Positions 1-8,874 of a stretch of 64,000 bases of DNA are shown one piece after another (position 1 is the first letter of the stretch; each line of letters opens with the position of its first letter). Source of the DNA: Paenibacillus helianthi (GTDB taxonomy: Bacteria > Bacillota > Bacilli > Paenibacillales > Paenibacillaceae). The notes under the pieces were generated by a model. That model was given only the letters and a program-made list of their open reading frames with translations, had not been told where the DNA came from and did no database searches. The position numbers and the translations under genes are program-made. The DNA is taken from positions 62,001-126,000 of the forward strand of contig NZ_LVWI01000034.1 in the NCBI RefSeq assembly GCF_001909055.1, given 5' to 3'.

Positions 1-46
1 CCGCTAATCATAAAACGGCTTTACAGGTGGGAGAAAAGAGAAGCAT

Positions 47-1486
47 ATGGAGCGGGCATTGCAAAGGTTGACCCTAATTCACACCAATGATATACATAGC
101 CACTTTGAAATGATGAGCCCCGTTGCTGCTGAAATAGCCAAGCTGAAGGCAATAGCAGGGGACGAGCCTGTGCTGGTAATGGATATTGGCGATCATATGG
201 ACCGGTTCTCCATAGAGACTGAGGGGACCATGGGACAGGCGAATATCGATATGATTAACCTGACTGGTTACGATGCCGTAACTATAGGCAACAATGAAGG
301 GCTGACCTTTTCCCGGGAGATACTCTCTGCCCTGTATGCAGGTATCCAGTGTCCGGTGGTATGCTGCAACATTCTGGAGAGCACTACCGGAGAGCCTCCC
401 GGCTGGATGAAGCGCCATGCGATCCTGGAGAAGGGCGGTATCAGGATAGGGGTTACTGGAGCTACCGCGGCTTTTGCTTCTTTTTATTCACTGCTGGGTT
501 GGGATGCACTGGACCCGGAGAAAGCGCTTCGTGAACAATGTGAACTGCTGGCTCCGCAGGTAGATCTTCTGATTATTCTTTCCCATCTGGGACTTCCGGC
601 AGATCAACGGCTGGCTGAGAATCTGAAGGGGGTTCATGCTATTCTTGGCGGCCATACCCATCATATGCTGGAGACGCCGCAGATCATTAACGGAACTGCG
701 GTCTGCGGTGCCGGTAAGTTCGGCCGTTATGTGGGACGTCTTATTTTTGAGCGGGCGTCTGCCGGTAATCCCTTTGTGCTGGCAAGTGGCCAATGTTTTC
801 CCGTAGACCCGTCACTTACCGAGGATGTGATATTCCCTGCGGCGGCACTGCATTTACAGCATGGGCGGGAGGTTCTTAACGAGACAGTAGCCATGACCGA
901 CCGCGAGCTTGTGCTGGATACGCAGGGAGAATCTCCTTTCGGCAACCTTCTGGCGCAGGCTGTAAGGCGCTATACAGGAGCACCTGTATCAATCGTCAAT
1001 AGCGGTCAACTGCTTGAATCTCTGCCAGCAGGCAACATTACTGCAGGCATACTGCATGCGCTGTGTCCCTCTCCGATTAATGCCTGTGTTGTTCAGCTTA
1101 AGGGTGAGGACATTCGCAAGGCTCTTGAGCAGAGCCTTACGGAAGAGTATCGGACCAAGGCGATTTTCGGCTACGGATTCCGGGGAAAGGTACTGGGCAG
1201 CCTGGCTGTGGATGGATTAAAAATCCTGTACGATCCAAGAGTCATGCCTTATGATAACGGTATTGCCGTTTTTGTTGCCGGGGAACCGCTGGAGGACGAT
1301 GCCATATATTCAGTAGGAACACTGGATATGTTCACGTTCCGCACAGGGTATGAGAGCATTGCAAACGGAACCGAACCGTTGTATCTGTTGCCTCATTTCC
1401 TGAGGGATTTGCTGCGGATGGAACTGCAGCGTCCGGGAAGCCTTGAAGAAAGCGAGTCTCTCCGCTGGGAGAATAGGTCTGTATAG
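47..1486 (+). CDS. yunD: YunD-type metallophosphoesterase / 5'-nucleotidase family protein
   Basis: The 479-residue protein has the two-domain layout of bacterial 5'-nucleotidase/UDP-sugar hydrolases: an N-terminal calcineurin-like metallophosphoesterase domain with TNDIHSHFE (residues 13-21), DIGDH (about 45), GNNE and GGHTHH motifs that bind the two metal ions, then a C-terminal substrate-binding domain. There is no signal peptide, unlike secreted 5'-nucleotidases, so it resembles the cytoplasmic Bacillus YunD. The ATG follows GGTGGGAG at a suitable distance. The family hydrolyses nucleotides or related phosphoesters; the actual substrate is not visible. It stands alone ahead of uppP in the same direction. 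The symbol is by family resemblance. Confidence 0.85.
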   Translation: MERALQRLTLIHTNDIHSHFEMMSPVAAEIAKLKAIAGDEPVLVMDIGDHMDRFSIETEGTMGQANIDMINLTGYDAVTIGNNEGLTFSREILSALYAGIQCPVVCCNILESTTGEPPGWMKRHAILEKGGIRIGVTGATAAFASFYSLLGWDALDPEKALREQCELLAPQVDLLIILSHLGLPADQRLAENLKGVHAILGGHTHHMLETPQIINGTAVCGAGKFGRYVGRLIFERASAGNPFVLASGQCFPVDPSLTEDVIFPAAALHLQHGREVLNETVAMTDRELVLDTQGESPFGNLLAQAVRRYTGAPVSIVNSGQLLESLPAGNITAGILHALCPSPINACVVQLKGEDIRKALEQSLTEEYRTKAIFGYGFRGKVLGSLAVDGLKILYDPRVMPYDNGIAVFVAGEPLEDDAIYSVGTLDMFTFRTGYESIANGTEPLYLLPHFLRDLLRMELQRPGSLEESESLRWENRSV

Positions 1487-1563
1487 GTACTGACTTTATT
1501 GTGTATGAGTACTAGGATCACAAGCCGCATTAGGTTTCATTTTCTATGAATCAGGAGGATTAT

Positions 1564-2391
1564 ATGGATACTATTACAGCAATTATTCTGGCAATTGTAG
1601 AAGGAATAACCGAATTTATCCCGGTATCATCCACGGGACACATGATTTTAACAACCAAGCTGCTCGGATTTGATGAGCAGTCACCGATTATGAAGACGTA
1701 TGAGATTGTCATTCAGCTTGGAGCCATTTTGGCTATTGCGCTGGTGTACCGCCAACGGATTTTGAACTTGCTGGGCATCGGGCGCCGCCGCACAAGCAGA
1801 GGCGGAGTCATGCCGGCTTCAAGGCTGAACCTGATCCATGTTCTTCTAGGAATTGTACCGGCGCTTGCGGTAGCCTTCATAGCCCGTGATTTTATCAAAA
1901 GTCTCTTTGGAGCCCCCACTGTACTCTGGGCGCTTGTCGCCGGCGGGATTCTGATGATTGTTGCGGAATGGGTGAACCGGCGGAAGATCCGGATCACGGC
2001 TCACGAGCTGGATGATATATCTTACGGCCAGGCGCTGGCCATTGGTCTTTATCAGATTATCTCTGTGCTGTGGCCGGGATTTTCACGCTCCGGATCGACC
2101 ATCTCGGGCGGTATGCTAAGCGGGGTCAGCTATAAGGCTTCCGCAGACTTTTCGTTCCTGATTGCAATCCCGATTATGTGCGCGGCATCAGGTTATGAAC
2201 TGCTCGATTCCTATCAATATTTTACGAAAGATACGATTATGGATTTCGCAATCGGGTTTGTGATTTCATTTGTGGTTGCATATGTGGTTGTGGTAGCGTT
2301 CATGAAGATGATTCAGAAGATCAGACCCACCCATTTCGCAATCTACCGCTTTATTCTGGCAGCTGTGTTCTGGCTGTTTATTATGCGTTAA
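1564..2391 (+). CDS. uppP: Undecaprenyl-diphosphatase UppP/BacA
   Basis: Integral membrane phosphatase that converts undecaprenyl diphosphate to the monophosphate, recycling the lipid carrier for peptidoglycan and teichoic acid export; known family members give bacitracin resistance. Both signature motifs are present: EGITEFIPVSSTGH near the N-terminus and PGFSRSGSTIS in the second half, with about seven or eight hydrophobic segments. An in-frame ATG lies at 1546, but AGGAGG at 1553-1558 sits 5 nt before the ATG at 1564, so 1564 is chosen (275 residues, normal for the family). The gene stands alone; no terminator is evident after it. Confidence 0.95.
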   Translation: MDTITAIILAIVEGITEFIPVSSTGHMILTTKLLGFDEQSPIMKTYEIVIQLGAILAIALVYRQRILNLLGIGRRRTSRGGVMPASRLNLIHVLLGIVPALAVAFIARDFIKSLFGAPTVLWALVAGGILMIVAEWVNRRKIRITAHELDDISYGQALAIGLYQIISVLWPGFSRSGSTISGGMLSGVSYKASADFSFLIAIPIMCAASGYELLDSYQYFTKDTIMDFAIGFVISFVVAYVVVVAFMKMIQKIRPTHFAIYRFILAAVFWLFIMR

Positions 2392-2498
2392 TTCACAAGC
2401 TCATGACTAATCACTCAAGGTAACGGTATACACACAGAGGTCACCTGGGGATTTGAAACAGTATAGCAATTTACCGTTAAAGGCAGGAGTGAGCCAAG

Positions 2499-3602
2499 GT
2501 GCGTCTAGTATCCGTGAATCGGCTTCAGGCGGGAATGAAGCTGGGTAAAAAAATATATAATGATGAAGGGCTGGTTCTCCTATCGGATGGAGTAGAGCTT
2601 ACTGATGCATTGATCAAGCGTCTGGCCAAGATTGACATCGGCTATATCTATATAGAGGATTCCCTCACGGAAGATGTTGAGATTACCGGCATGCTGCAGG
2701 ACGAGACACGCAATCAGGCGCTCAAAGTCGTCAGGAACCAGTTCCAGCAGATGTCAGGAGCATCCGGAATTACTAAGGGCTTTTATCATCTGGATAAGAA
2801 ATTCTCTAAGGTGATGGATTCTATTCTGGATGATTTGGCTACGCAGGAAGATCCCATGATCATGCTCCTTGATATGCACACAGCCGACAACTACCTGTAT
2901 GCTCACTCTCTGAATGTATGCCTGTATACGCTGGTGCTTGGTATTGCTTACGGCTACAGCAGGGAAGAGCTGCGGGTAATCGGACTGGGCGCGCTGCTGC
3001 ATGATATCGGTAAAACGCAAATTCCCGTCAAAATCGTGCAGAAGCCCGGCATGCTCAGCGACGAGGAGTTTCGCCATATGCAGGCTCATACAGAAATCGG
3101 TTACCGGATCCTTAAGGAAGAGCCGAATATCCCGCTGCTTGCAGCGCACTGCGCACTGCAGCACCATGAGCGCATCGATGGCTCGGGGTATCCGCGCGGC
3201 CTGACCGGTCCGCAAATTCATGAATATGCCAAGTGGCTGGGCGTTGCAGACTCCTACGATGCGATGACCTCGAACCGGATCTACAAGAAGGCTATGTTGC
3301 CGCATCAGGCGGTAGAAGCGCTGTATGTCGGTTCAGGAACACTGTATGAACAGAAGCAGCTGGAGCTGTTCAGAGACCGTGTGGCCATCTATCCGCTTGG
3401 ATTAACCGTCAAGCTTAGTACGGGGGAGAGCGGTGTCGTAGTCAAAATAGACCCGTCAACGCCGCACAGACCGGTTGTGCGTGTGCTGAACGGACCTGAA
3501 GGCGAACCAGTCGTTCCGTTTGAGCTTGATTTGGGCAGCAAGCTTTCTGTAGTAATTGTGGATGTGACCGATGAAGACGGGGTTGTGGTGAGAACCACCT
3601 GA
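2499..3602 (+). CDS. HD-GYP domain protein, probable c-di-GMP phosphodiesterase
   Basis: 367 residues with a GTG start behind an AGGAG-like site. The N-terminal ~100 residues form the small domain often found before HD-GYP domains. The catalytic HD-GYP domain follows: HSLNV, LLHDIGK (HD about 168-169), HH, and the diagnostic GYP at about 230-232 inside HHERIDGSGYPRG. The canonical motif residues are intact, so hydrolysis of cyclic di-GMP (or a related cyclic dinucleotide) is expected. There is no transmembrane segment or receiver domain, so it is cytosolic with an unidentified input. The last ~80 residues are a small beta-rich tail. A hairpin terminator follows directly. Confidence 0.9.
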   Translation: MRLVSVNRLQAGMKLGKKIYNDEGLVLLSDGVELTDALIKRLAKIDIGYIYIEDSLTEDVEITGMLQDETRNQALKVVRNQFQQMSGASGITKGFYHLDKKFSKVMDSILDDLATQEDPMIMLLDMHTADNYLYAHSLNVCLYTLVLGIAYGYSREELRVIGLGALLHDIGKTQIPVKIVQKPGMLSDEEFRHMQAHTEIGYRILKEEPNIPLLAAHCALQHHERIDGSGYPRGLTGPQIHEYAKWLGVADSYDAMTSNRIYKKAMLPHQAVEALYVGSGTLYEQKQLELFRDRVAIYPLGLTVKLSTGESGVVVKIDPSTPHRPVVRVLNGPEGEPVVPFELDLGSKLSVVIVDVTDEDGVVVRTT

Positions 3603-3616
3603 GCCCCGGTTCGAAG

Positions 3617-3677
3617 CGAGGACGGGAAACGGGCATGCCGCAGGAGTGCGGAGCATCGTTGCCGTCCCGCTTTTTTA
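3617..3677 (+). terminator. Probable Rho-independent terminator of the HD-GYP gene
   Basis: GGACGG at 3620 pairs with CCGTCC at 3662; a second small stem (CCGCA/TGCGG) lies inside. TTTTTT starts at 3671. The stem is interrupted, so confidence is moderate. Confidence 0.6.
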
Positions 3678-3819
3678 TTTTACAGATGGGCGGCATAAGC
3701 GGCTTGTGTTAAGCCCTTTCTGCAGTTTTTTGCAAAGTCGTGGTATGATATAGGGTAAGTTACCGTTCTTTTTCACTTCTTTTGGGTTAATAATAAGGAA
3801 TACGTATCGAAGGAGTACC

Positions 3820-4962
3820 ATGAAAATGAGTATATTAGAGCCATCTTCATCACCAATACGGGAGCTGTCGCCAAGCTACGATCCCTGGGACCCGATCACT
3901 TCACTCCGCCAGCATGGGCGTCATGTGCTGACCAGTGTGGAGATGACGGTTACCAATCTGTGCAACATGCGCTGTGAGCACTGCGCGGTTGGCGACAGCT
4001 TGACCACCAGAGAAGGAGAAATGCTGCCTTTAAAAAATATGCTGGATCGTCTGGAAGAGGTTGAACATCTGCAGACGATCAGTATTACAGGCGGCGAGCC
4101 GATGTTCCGTGCCAGTACTGTGGAGAATACCATCGTGCCGCTGCTCAAATATGCCCGTGAACGGGGCGTCCGTTCACAGATCAATTCCAATCTCACTATG
4201 CCTTACTCCCGGTATGAGCAGCTGCTGCCGTACTTGGATGTCATGCATATCTCTTTCAACTATGTGAATGGAGATGACTTCCATGAGGTGGGCTTCGCGA
4301 ACAGCGGCCATCCGGTTTCTAAGGAAGCGGCTTACCGGCTCTATGATACGATGCTGGAAAATTCCCGCCGGCTCAGTAATGACGGTATGCTGATATCAGC
4401 GGAATCAATGATCAATTACCGGACGCATAACAAGCTGCCGGCCATTCATAAGCTGATTGGTGATATGGGGGCAAAACGGCATGAGGTGCATCCGATGTAT
4501 GCGTCCAGTTTTGCATCGAAGCTCCCTGTGCTGTCCCTGAAGGAAATGGGAGCAGCGATCCATGATCTGCTGGACCACCGCAATCCGGAAATGTGGATGC
4601 TGTTCGGCACACTTCCTTTCTTTGCCTGCAGCTTTCTGGAAGAAGACCAGAAGCTTCTCCGCCGGTTGCGTGAGGAGAAAAACGTTACCCTCCGCAATGA
4701 TCCGGACGGCAGAAACCGGGTGAATGTCAATTTGTTCACAGGGGATGTGTTTGTGACGGATTTTGCCGATATATCCGCCTTCGGTAACATTGGCAGCGGC
4801 AAACTGGATGATATCTTTGCCGAGTGGCAGATGAAGCATCCGATGAATCAGAAGGTGAACTGCCACTGTGATGAAGCCGGCTGCTGTGGTCCCAATCTTC
4901 TCGTAGCTGATATGTATTATCCGAAGGTTGATTTCAAAACAAGAAAAGCGATCACTCTGTAG
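3820..4962 (+). CDS. yfkAB: Radical SAM/CxCxxxxC motif protein, YfkAB type
   Basis: 380 residues. The radical SAM cluster motif is CNMRCEHC (C48, C52, C55), expected to hold a [4Fe-4S] cluster and S-adenosylmethionine; TGGEP follows as the usual SAM-contact motif. The C-terminus carries CHCDEAGCC (C348, C350, C355, C356), matching the CxCxxxxC motif that names the Bacillus YfkAB family and suggesting an auxiliary cluster or substrate-handling site. YfkAB function is not known. AAGGAG at 3810-3815 supports ATG 3820, with ATG 3826 also possible. It lies 18 nt before the CNNM-type gene, so the two may be cotranscribed. Confidence 0.9.
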   Translation: MKMSILEPSSSPIRELSPSYDPWDPITSLRQHGRHVLTSVEMTVTNLCNMRCEHCAVGDSLTTREGEMLPLKNMLDRLEEVEHLQTISITGGEPMFRASTVENTIVPLLKYARERGVRSQINSNLTMPYSRYEQLLPYLDVMHISFNYVNGDDFHEVGFANSGHPVSKEAAYRLYDTMLENSRRLSNDGMLISAESMINYRTHNKLPAIHKLIGDMGAKRHEVHPMYASSFASKLPVLSLKEMGAAIHDLLDHRNPEMWMLFGTLPFFACSFLEEDQKLLRRLREEKNVTLRNDPDGRNRVNVNLFTGDVFVTDFADISAFGNIGSGKLDDIFAEWQMKHPMNQKVNCHCDEAGCCGPNLLVADMYYPKVDFKTRKAITL

Positions 4963-4980
4963 AAATGAGGCGTTGTTATA

Positions 4981-6339
4981 GTGCATGCGGAATTTGAAGT
5001 AGGGAGATTGCTGCTTAATCTTTTGCTGGTTCTGGTGCTCGTATTGTTGAACGGCATCTTTGTGGCAGCAGAGTTCTCGCTTGTGAAGGTGAGGCAGTCG
5101 CGCCTTACGCAGCTGGTCAGTGAAGGCAACAAGATGGCCGGGTATGCGCTGAAGGTTAACAAAAAACTGGACTCCTATCTGTCGGCTACCCAGTTCGGGA
5201 TTACACTCGCCTCGCTGGGGCTCGGTTGGGTCGGGGAACCGGCCATTTCTGAATTGCTCGTCGAGCCGCTGATGGTTCAGATTGGGGTTACTGACCATAC
5301 TCTGATCTCCACAGTGTCCGTGATTGTCGGATTCTCGATCATTACGTTTTTACATATTGTGCTGGGGGAGCTTGCACCGAAGTCCCTGGCCATTCAAAAA
5401 ACAGAAGGCTCTGCGCTGCTGCTGTCCGCGCCGCTGATGTTCTTCTATAATGTGTTTCTGCCGTTTATCTGGGTGCTGAACGCATCGGCCAATGCGCTCC
5501 TGAGGCTGGTAGGCGTAGAGCCGGCTAGTGAGGCAGAGGCGGCCCACTCGGAAGAAGAAATCCGTATCCTGATGAATCAAAGTGCCAAAAGCGGGGTCAT
5601 CGATAAGGATGAGATGAAGCTGATGGACAACATCTTTGAATTCTCCGACCTGCTGGCCCGTGAGGTCATGCTCCCGCGTACGGATATGGATGTGTTATAC
5701 AGCAATCTTTCTTTGGAAGAAAATATGCGGATTATTACAGAAACGAAGCATTCCCGCTATCCCGTGGCTTTTGAGGACAAGGACCGGATCATCGGCTTCA
5801 TTCATATCACCGACCTGCTATTTGCAGAGGCTGCGCAGCAGAATGATCTGGCATCGCTGGTCCGCCCTATCCTTAATGTGCCGGAATCCATGGAGATCAG
5901 CCATGTGCTGCGGCTTATGCAGAAGAACAAGGCCCAGCTTACGCTGGTGGTGGACGAATATGGCGGGACAGCCGGACTGCTCACAGCCGAAGAAATCCTT
6001 GAAGAGATCGTAGGTGACCTGCATGACGAGTTCGAGGATGAACGTCCAAGTGTGGAACGCAACGGAGATTACATTTCTGTTGAGGGCCGGATGCTGATCG
6101 AGGATGTAAACGACCTCACCGGTGTAGTGATTGAAGACGACGAAGTGGATTCGATCGGGGGCTGGCTGTTTAAGGAGCTGGAAGGGAATCCATCCAAAGG
6201 CAAGCGGGTAATCGTTGGAGATGTCATCTTTGAGGTGGAAGAATCTACGCGTCTGCGGATTACCAGAATCAACATCCACCGGGAAACACCGTTGGCAGTG
6301 GATGACGATGAGGCTGGGGAAGATGAGGAAGGCCTGTAA
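4981..6339 (+). CDS. CNNM/CorC-type membrane protein (DUF21-CBS-CorC_HlyC)
   Basis: 452 residues from a GTG start. The N-terminal ~190 residues are the CNNM transmembrane domain: long hydrophobic helix, NGIFVAAEFSLVKVR, ATQFGITLASLGLGWVGEP, then the HIVLGELAPKSLAI segment. Two CBS domains follow (roughly 215-335, including LPRTDMDVL and VVDEYGGTAGLLTAEEILEE), then a CorC_HlyC domain (about 355-440) and a short acidic tail. Relatives such as Bacillus YhdP/MpfA are linked to magnesium efflux or homeostasis, so Mg2+ transport is the best guess. Names such as 'hemolysin' for this family are historical. All domains look complete. Confidence 0.9.
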   Translation: MHAEFEVGRLLLNLLLVLVLVLLNGIFVAAEFSLVKVRQSRLTQLVSEGNKMAGYALKVNKKLDSYLSATQFGITLASLGLGWVGEPAISELLVEPLMVQIGVTDHTLISTVSVIVGFSIITFLHIVLGELAPKSLAIQKTEGSALLLSAPLMFFYNVFLPFIWVLNASANALLRLVGVEPASEAEAAHSEEEIRILMNQSAKSGVIDKDEMKLMDNIFEFSDLLAREVMLPRTDMDVLYSNLSLEENMRIITETKHSRYPVAFEDKDRIIGFIHITDLLFAEAAQQNDLASLVRPILNVPESMEISHVLRLMQKNKAQLTLVVDEYGGTAGLLTAEEILEEIVGDLHDEFEDERPSVERNGDYISVEGRMLIEDVNDLTGVVIEDDEVDSIGGWLFKELEGNPSKGKRVIVGDVIFEVEESTRLRITRINIHRETPLAVDDDEAGEDEEGL

Positions 6340-6403
6340 TAGGCGAAATACCCAGTCCAGGTAAAGGCCTGTTGTAAGCCATGAGTGTTCTGACTGGAAG
6401 TAC

Positions 6404-6450
6404 GGGGCTGTCCCATAAGTAGATTTCTATGACTGAGACAGCTTTCTTCA
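6404..6450 (+). terminator. Hairpin after the CNNM gene, possible terminator or decayed repeat
   Basis: GCTGTC (6407-6412) pairs with GACAGC (6437-6442), with an AGT/ACT pair inside the loop, followed by TTTCTTCATTCTT. The T tract is imperfect. The GGGGCTGTCCC start also resembles ends of mobile or repeat elements. Confidence 0.5.
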
Positions 6451-6459
6451 TTCTTATAA

Positions 6460-7050
6460 CCACAAAAAGAGGATTATGACTTCATCGATGCCTCGCATAA
6501 TGGCTATATGCGGCTGGAGCAGCCGCTGCTGCACCGCCGGTGGCTGCTGATGGGGAAAAGCGTAACTCTGCTGCTGATTATCGACTGGCTGGAAGGCGAG
6601 GGAAGACATGAGGTGGAACAGCGTTTTCAGCTTCACCCGGATGCGGCAGTCTCAGGGACTGTGAACGAAAAGCTTTATCCGGCGGTGAAAATTGATTATC
6701 CCGCCAATGCGCTTAGCATGCAGATCTGTTGGGCAGCCTGTGGGCAGGACTCACAGCCGGAGCATCCGCAGATAGAGCTGGTACCCAGCTGGGTATCGGA
6801 GATTTACGGCTCTAAGCAGGAGAGTGTGAGCCTTGTTGCCAAGCTGGTGACCGGGGAAAACTCGGGAATAGCGGCGGTCGTGCTACCTCAAGATTTGAGG
6901 CTCCCGGCAGATGGAGAAGAGTGGCGGCTTGAACAGTTGGATCTGAATCGTACGGAGCAGACGGTAACCCTTACATTGATCTGTGGCAGCCACAGACTGG
7001 ATGTCAAGGCCAATGGAGAACAGGTCTATTGGAATATGAGGGATCTGTAG
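6460..7050 (+). pseudogene. C-terminal remnant of a heparinase II/III-family polysaccharide lyase
   Basis: The reading frame is open from 6460, just after an in-frame TAA, to the TAG at 7048-7050. It encodes a beta-sandwich-like tail beginning DYDFIDASHNGYMRLEQP, then LLHRRWLLMG, LEGEGRHEVEQRFQLHPDA. The order 'SHNGY ... HRR ... D.LEGEG.HEVE.RFHLHP' is typical of the C-terminal domain of heparinase II/III-like lyases. The alpha-helical catalytic domain (usually 300 or more residues) is absent upstream, where the CNNM gene ends about 120 nt earlier. The internal ATG at 6508 lacks a convincing ribosome binding site. This is best read as the remains of a deleted lyase gene. Confidence 0.7.
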
Positions 7051-7086
7051 AGCTTATAAAAAATGAAGTGGATAGCAGTGTGGGCA

Positions 7087-7129
7087 AAGTGTCCCAAGGA
7101 CCGTATAGCGGTTCTTGGGACACTTTTTT
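7087..7129 (+). terminator. Strong Rho-independent terminator
   Basis: AAGTGTCCCAAG pairs with CTTGGGACACTT around a short ACCG/CGGT-topped loop, followed by TTTTTT. It would end transcription through the lyase remnant and insulate cotJABC. Confidence 0.9.
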
Positions 7130-7274
7130 GCGTAAGTCTATATCTGATGGCCGTTTCGGTTGAGCGGATAAGAACTTTCCTTGGTCTACTGGCTGGCTAT
7201 GGGTCATAGATTTATTACAAAGTACTGTGTTTACTCCGGTAAGAAGCTGAAAGTAAACAGAGGAGGAGAAAAGT

Positions 7275-7490
7275 ATGAATTCCCAGGAGCGTGTATGGAC
7301 ACCGTACCGGGGCCCGTTTGATCCTTGCCCGCCGGTGCCATTCAAGACGTACGTAGTTCCCCCGAATCAATTTATCAATTTCCAGCCGCCTAACTTGCCG
7401 CAGTTTACCTTACCCGAAGCTCTAAAAGCGGGTACGCTGTGGCCTGCCCTATTCAGTCCATATGAATCCAAGAGCAAAGGAGGCAAGTAG
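7275..7490 (+). CDS. cotJA: Spore coat-associated protein CotJA
   Basis: 71-residue proline-rich protein (WTPYRGPFDPCPPVP, then the typical VPPNQFINFQPPNLPQF). First gene of the three-gene cotJ operon, in the standard order A-B-C. GGAGGAG ends a few bases before the ATG. In Bacillus subtilis cotJ is made in the mother cell under sigma-E and the products are incorporated into the inner spore coat; the same is inferred here. A GGTCATAG upstream near 7200 could be part of a sigma-E -35 element, but no convincing -10 was found. Its stop is 2 nt before the cotJB ATG. Confidence 0.9.
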   Translation: MNSQERVWTPYRGPFDPCPPVPFKTYVVPPNQFINFQPPNLPQFTLPEALKAGTLWPALFSPYESKSKGGK

Positions 7491-7492
7491 AC

Positions 7493-7759
7493 ATGGAAGC
7501 AAGTCCTTGCGATCCCCGTTACTATGAGATGCTGGAGCAACTTCAGGTTCTCGATTTTGCATTGGTGGAGCTGAATTTGTATCTGAATACTCATCCTGAG
7601 GATTTAAAAGCAATCGAGCAGTTCAACCAGCTGACCCAGGAGCGCACCCGGCTGGCGAACCAGTTCCAGGAGCTGTATGGTCCGCTGCAGAACTTCGGCC
7701 GTGCCTATTCGAAATGTCCATGGGAATGGAACCAGACCCCCTGGCCCTGGCAGGTCTAG
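7493..7759 (+). CDS. cotJB: Spore coat protein CotJB
   Basis: 88 residues with the family features: YYEMLEQLQVLDFALVELNLYLNTHPED, an amphipathic helical centre, and a Trp/Pro-rich end (CPWEWNQTPWPWQV). It is the second gene of cotJABC, starting 2 nt after cotJA, with GGAGGCAAG inside the end of cotJA as ribosome binding site. Its biochemical role is unknown; in Bacillus it is a coat-associated protein produced with CotJA and CotJC. Confidence 0.92.
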   Translation: MEASPCDPRYYEMLEQLQVLDFALVELNLYLNTHPEDLKAIEQFNQLTQERTRLANQFQELYGPLQNFGRAYSKCPWEWNQTPWPWQV

Positions 7760-7872
7760 CTGGCTTGACGCTATGCTCACACAACTAAGCGTATGCTTCC
7801 GGAGTGAGTTTTGTACGAAGCGGATTGAAGGAGGCATATGCTCACAAAACTTTGAGGAGGGATAGTTCCCAA

Positions 7873-8442
7873 ATGTGGATATATGAGAAAAAGCTGCAAT
7901 ATCCGGTACGTGTCGGCAAATGCGACGTACGGATGGCGCGTTATCTAATGGAGCAGTACGGGGGAGCGGACGGGGAACTGGCGGCTGCGCTGCGATATAT
8001 GAATCAGCGGTATGCCATTCCGGACAAAGTGATAGGCGTGTTGACGGATATTTCAACCGAAGAGTTTGCCCACCTTGAGATGATCGCAACAATGATCTAC
8101 AAGCTGACCAAGGATGCCACCATAGATCAACTGGAAGCCGCCGGACTGGGTCCGAACTATGCGACACGGGATCATGCGCTGTTCTACCAGAATGCAGCAG
8201 GGGTCCCGTGGACAGCAACGTATATCCAGGCCAAAGGAGATCCGCTTGCCGATCTCTACGAAGACATTGCCGCCGAAGAGAAGGCCCGGGCTACATACCA
8301 GTGGCTGATCGACATGACCGATGATGTGGACTTACAGGACAGCCTGAAGTTCCTGCGGGAGCGGGAGATTGTGCATGCGCTCCGGTTCAAGGAGTCAGTG
8401 CAGATCTTAATTGAGGAGAGGGATAAGAAGCGAGTATTCTGA
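7873..8442 (+). CDS. cotJC: CotJC, manganese catalase-family spore coat protein
   Basis: 189 residues. The four-helix ferritin-like fold of manganese catalases is indicated by ISTEEFAHLEMIATMIYKL (a Glu/His metal-binding helix) and DIAAEEKARATYQWL, with REIVHALRF near the end. An in-frame start exists at 7804, but GAGGAGG at 7853-7859 and homologous N-termini (MWIYEKKLQYPV) select ATG 7873. CotJC is about 80 residues shorter than free manganese catalases, normal for the coat variant. It may destroy peroxide in the coat; this is inferred from family. A hairpin follows at 8483. Confidence 0.93.
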   Translation: MWIYEKKLQYPVRVGKCDVRMARYLMEQYGGADGELAAALRYMNQRYAIPDKVIGVLTDISTEEFAHLEMIATMIYKLTKDATIDQLEAAGLGPNYATRDHALFYQNAAGVPWTATYIQAKGDPLADLYEDIAAEEKARATYQWLIDMTDDVDLQDSLKFLREREIVHALRFKESVQILIEERDKKRVF

Positions 8443-8482
8443 GCGCTTGGAACAGGAAGACTGAACTAAAGATATTGCAGGT

Positions 8483-8513
8483 AAGAGCCGAGCTTGAAGC
8501 ACGGCTCTTATTT
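8483..8513 (+). terminator. Hairpin after cotJC
   Basis: AAGAGCCG (8483-8490) and CGGCTCTT (8502-8509) form a perfect 8-bp stem. Only ATTTC follows, so it may be a weak terminator or a stabilising 3' stem before the next small gene. Confidence 0.55.
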
Positions 8514-8529
8514 CATGAGGAGCGATCAC

Positions 8530-8652
8530 ATGAGAATGAGCGTTGGCCAAACCATTGAAAGCGTATACATGGACAAAACAGGCAAGATTATGCAGCGGAG
8601 GATCGAGGATGCCTCCAGCCCAGATGAACTGCCGGAGCGCTTATCGATGTGA
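8530..8652 (+). CDS. Small 40-residue protein, possibly a truncated WYL-like protein
   Basis: ATG at 8530 is preceded by ATGAGGAGCGAT, a good ribosome binding site, and the frame runs to TGA at 8650. The peptide starts MRMSVGQTIESVYMDKTG and continues with KIMQRRIED. The pattern 'VGQT.E..Y.DK.GKI.QR.IE' recalls the start of small WYL-type proteins common in Firmicutes, which normally run to 60-80 residues with a conserved second half. The end here is short and unlike that, so it may be truncated by a frameshift or simply a different small protein. Assignment is tentative. Confidence 0.4.
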   Translation: MRMSVGQTIESVYMDKTGKIMQRRIEDASSPDELPERLSM

Positions 8653-8798
8653 ACTTTTTTGTCTCTTTTCATACATTTTTTCAGAAACAATCAGAAATAA
8701 CCATTAATAACCAGAAATTCAAAGGAAATGGTAGAACAATTACATTATGTGAGTATACAAGGCCTCATACATATTGATATGGGAATTTATGTATTTAT

Positions 8799-8828
8799 TT
8801 GAACATTGAGTAAAATGAATATTAGATT
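8799..8828 (+). promoter_or_regulatory. Candidate sigma-A promoter of the acetone operon
   Basis: TTGAAC (8799-8804), 18-nt spacer, TAGATT (8823-8828) in an AT-rich 330-nt stretch (8653-8983) that otherwise holds only the small leader frame. The -10 is weak; other AT-rich hexamers nearby could serve instead. Confidence 0.35.
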
Positions 8829-8874
8829 TACGATAAATGTGTTAAAAAATTCCAAATAAAAGGACGGAGGAAGG

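Noticed and set aside
4405-5298. Minus-strand frame of 297 codons across the radical SAM and CNNM genes
   Set aside because: Antisense shadow of two clearly conserved plus-strand genes.
8556-8569. cre-like sequence TGAAAGCGTATACA
   Set aside because: It fits the consensus with one mismatch but lies inside the small 40-codon gene, more than 400 nt before the acetone operon and far from any visible promoter.
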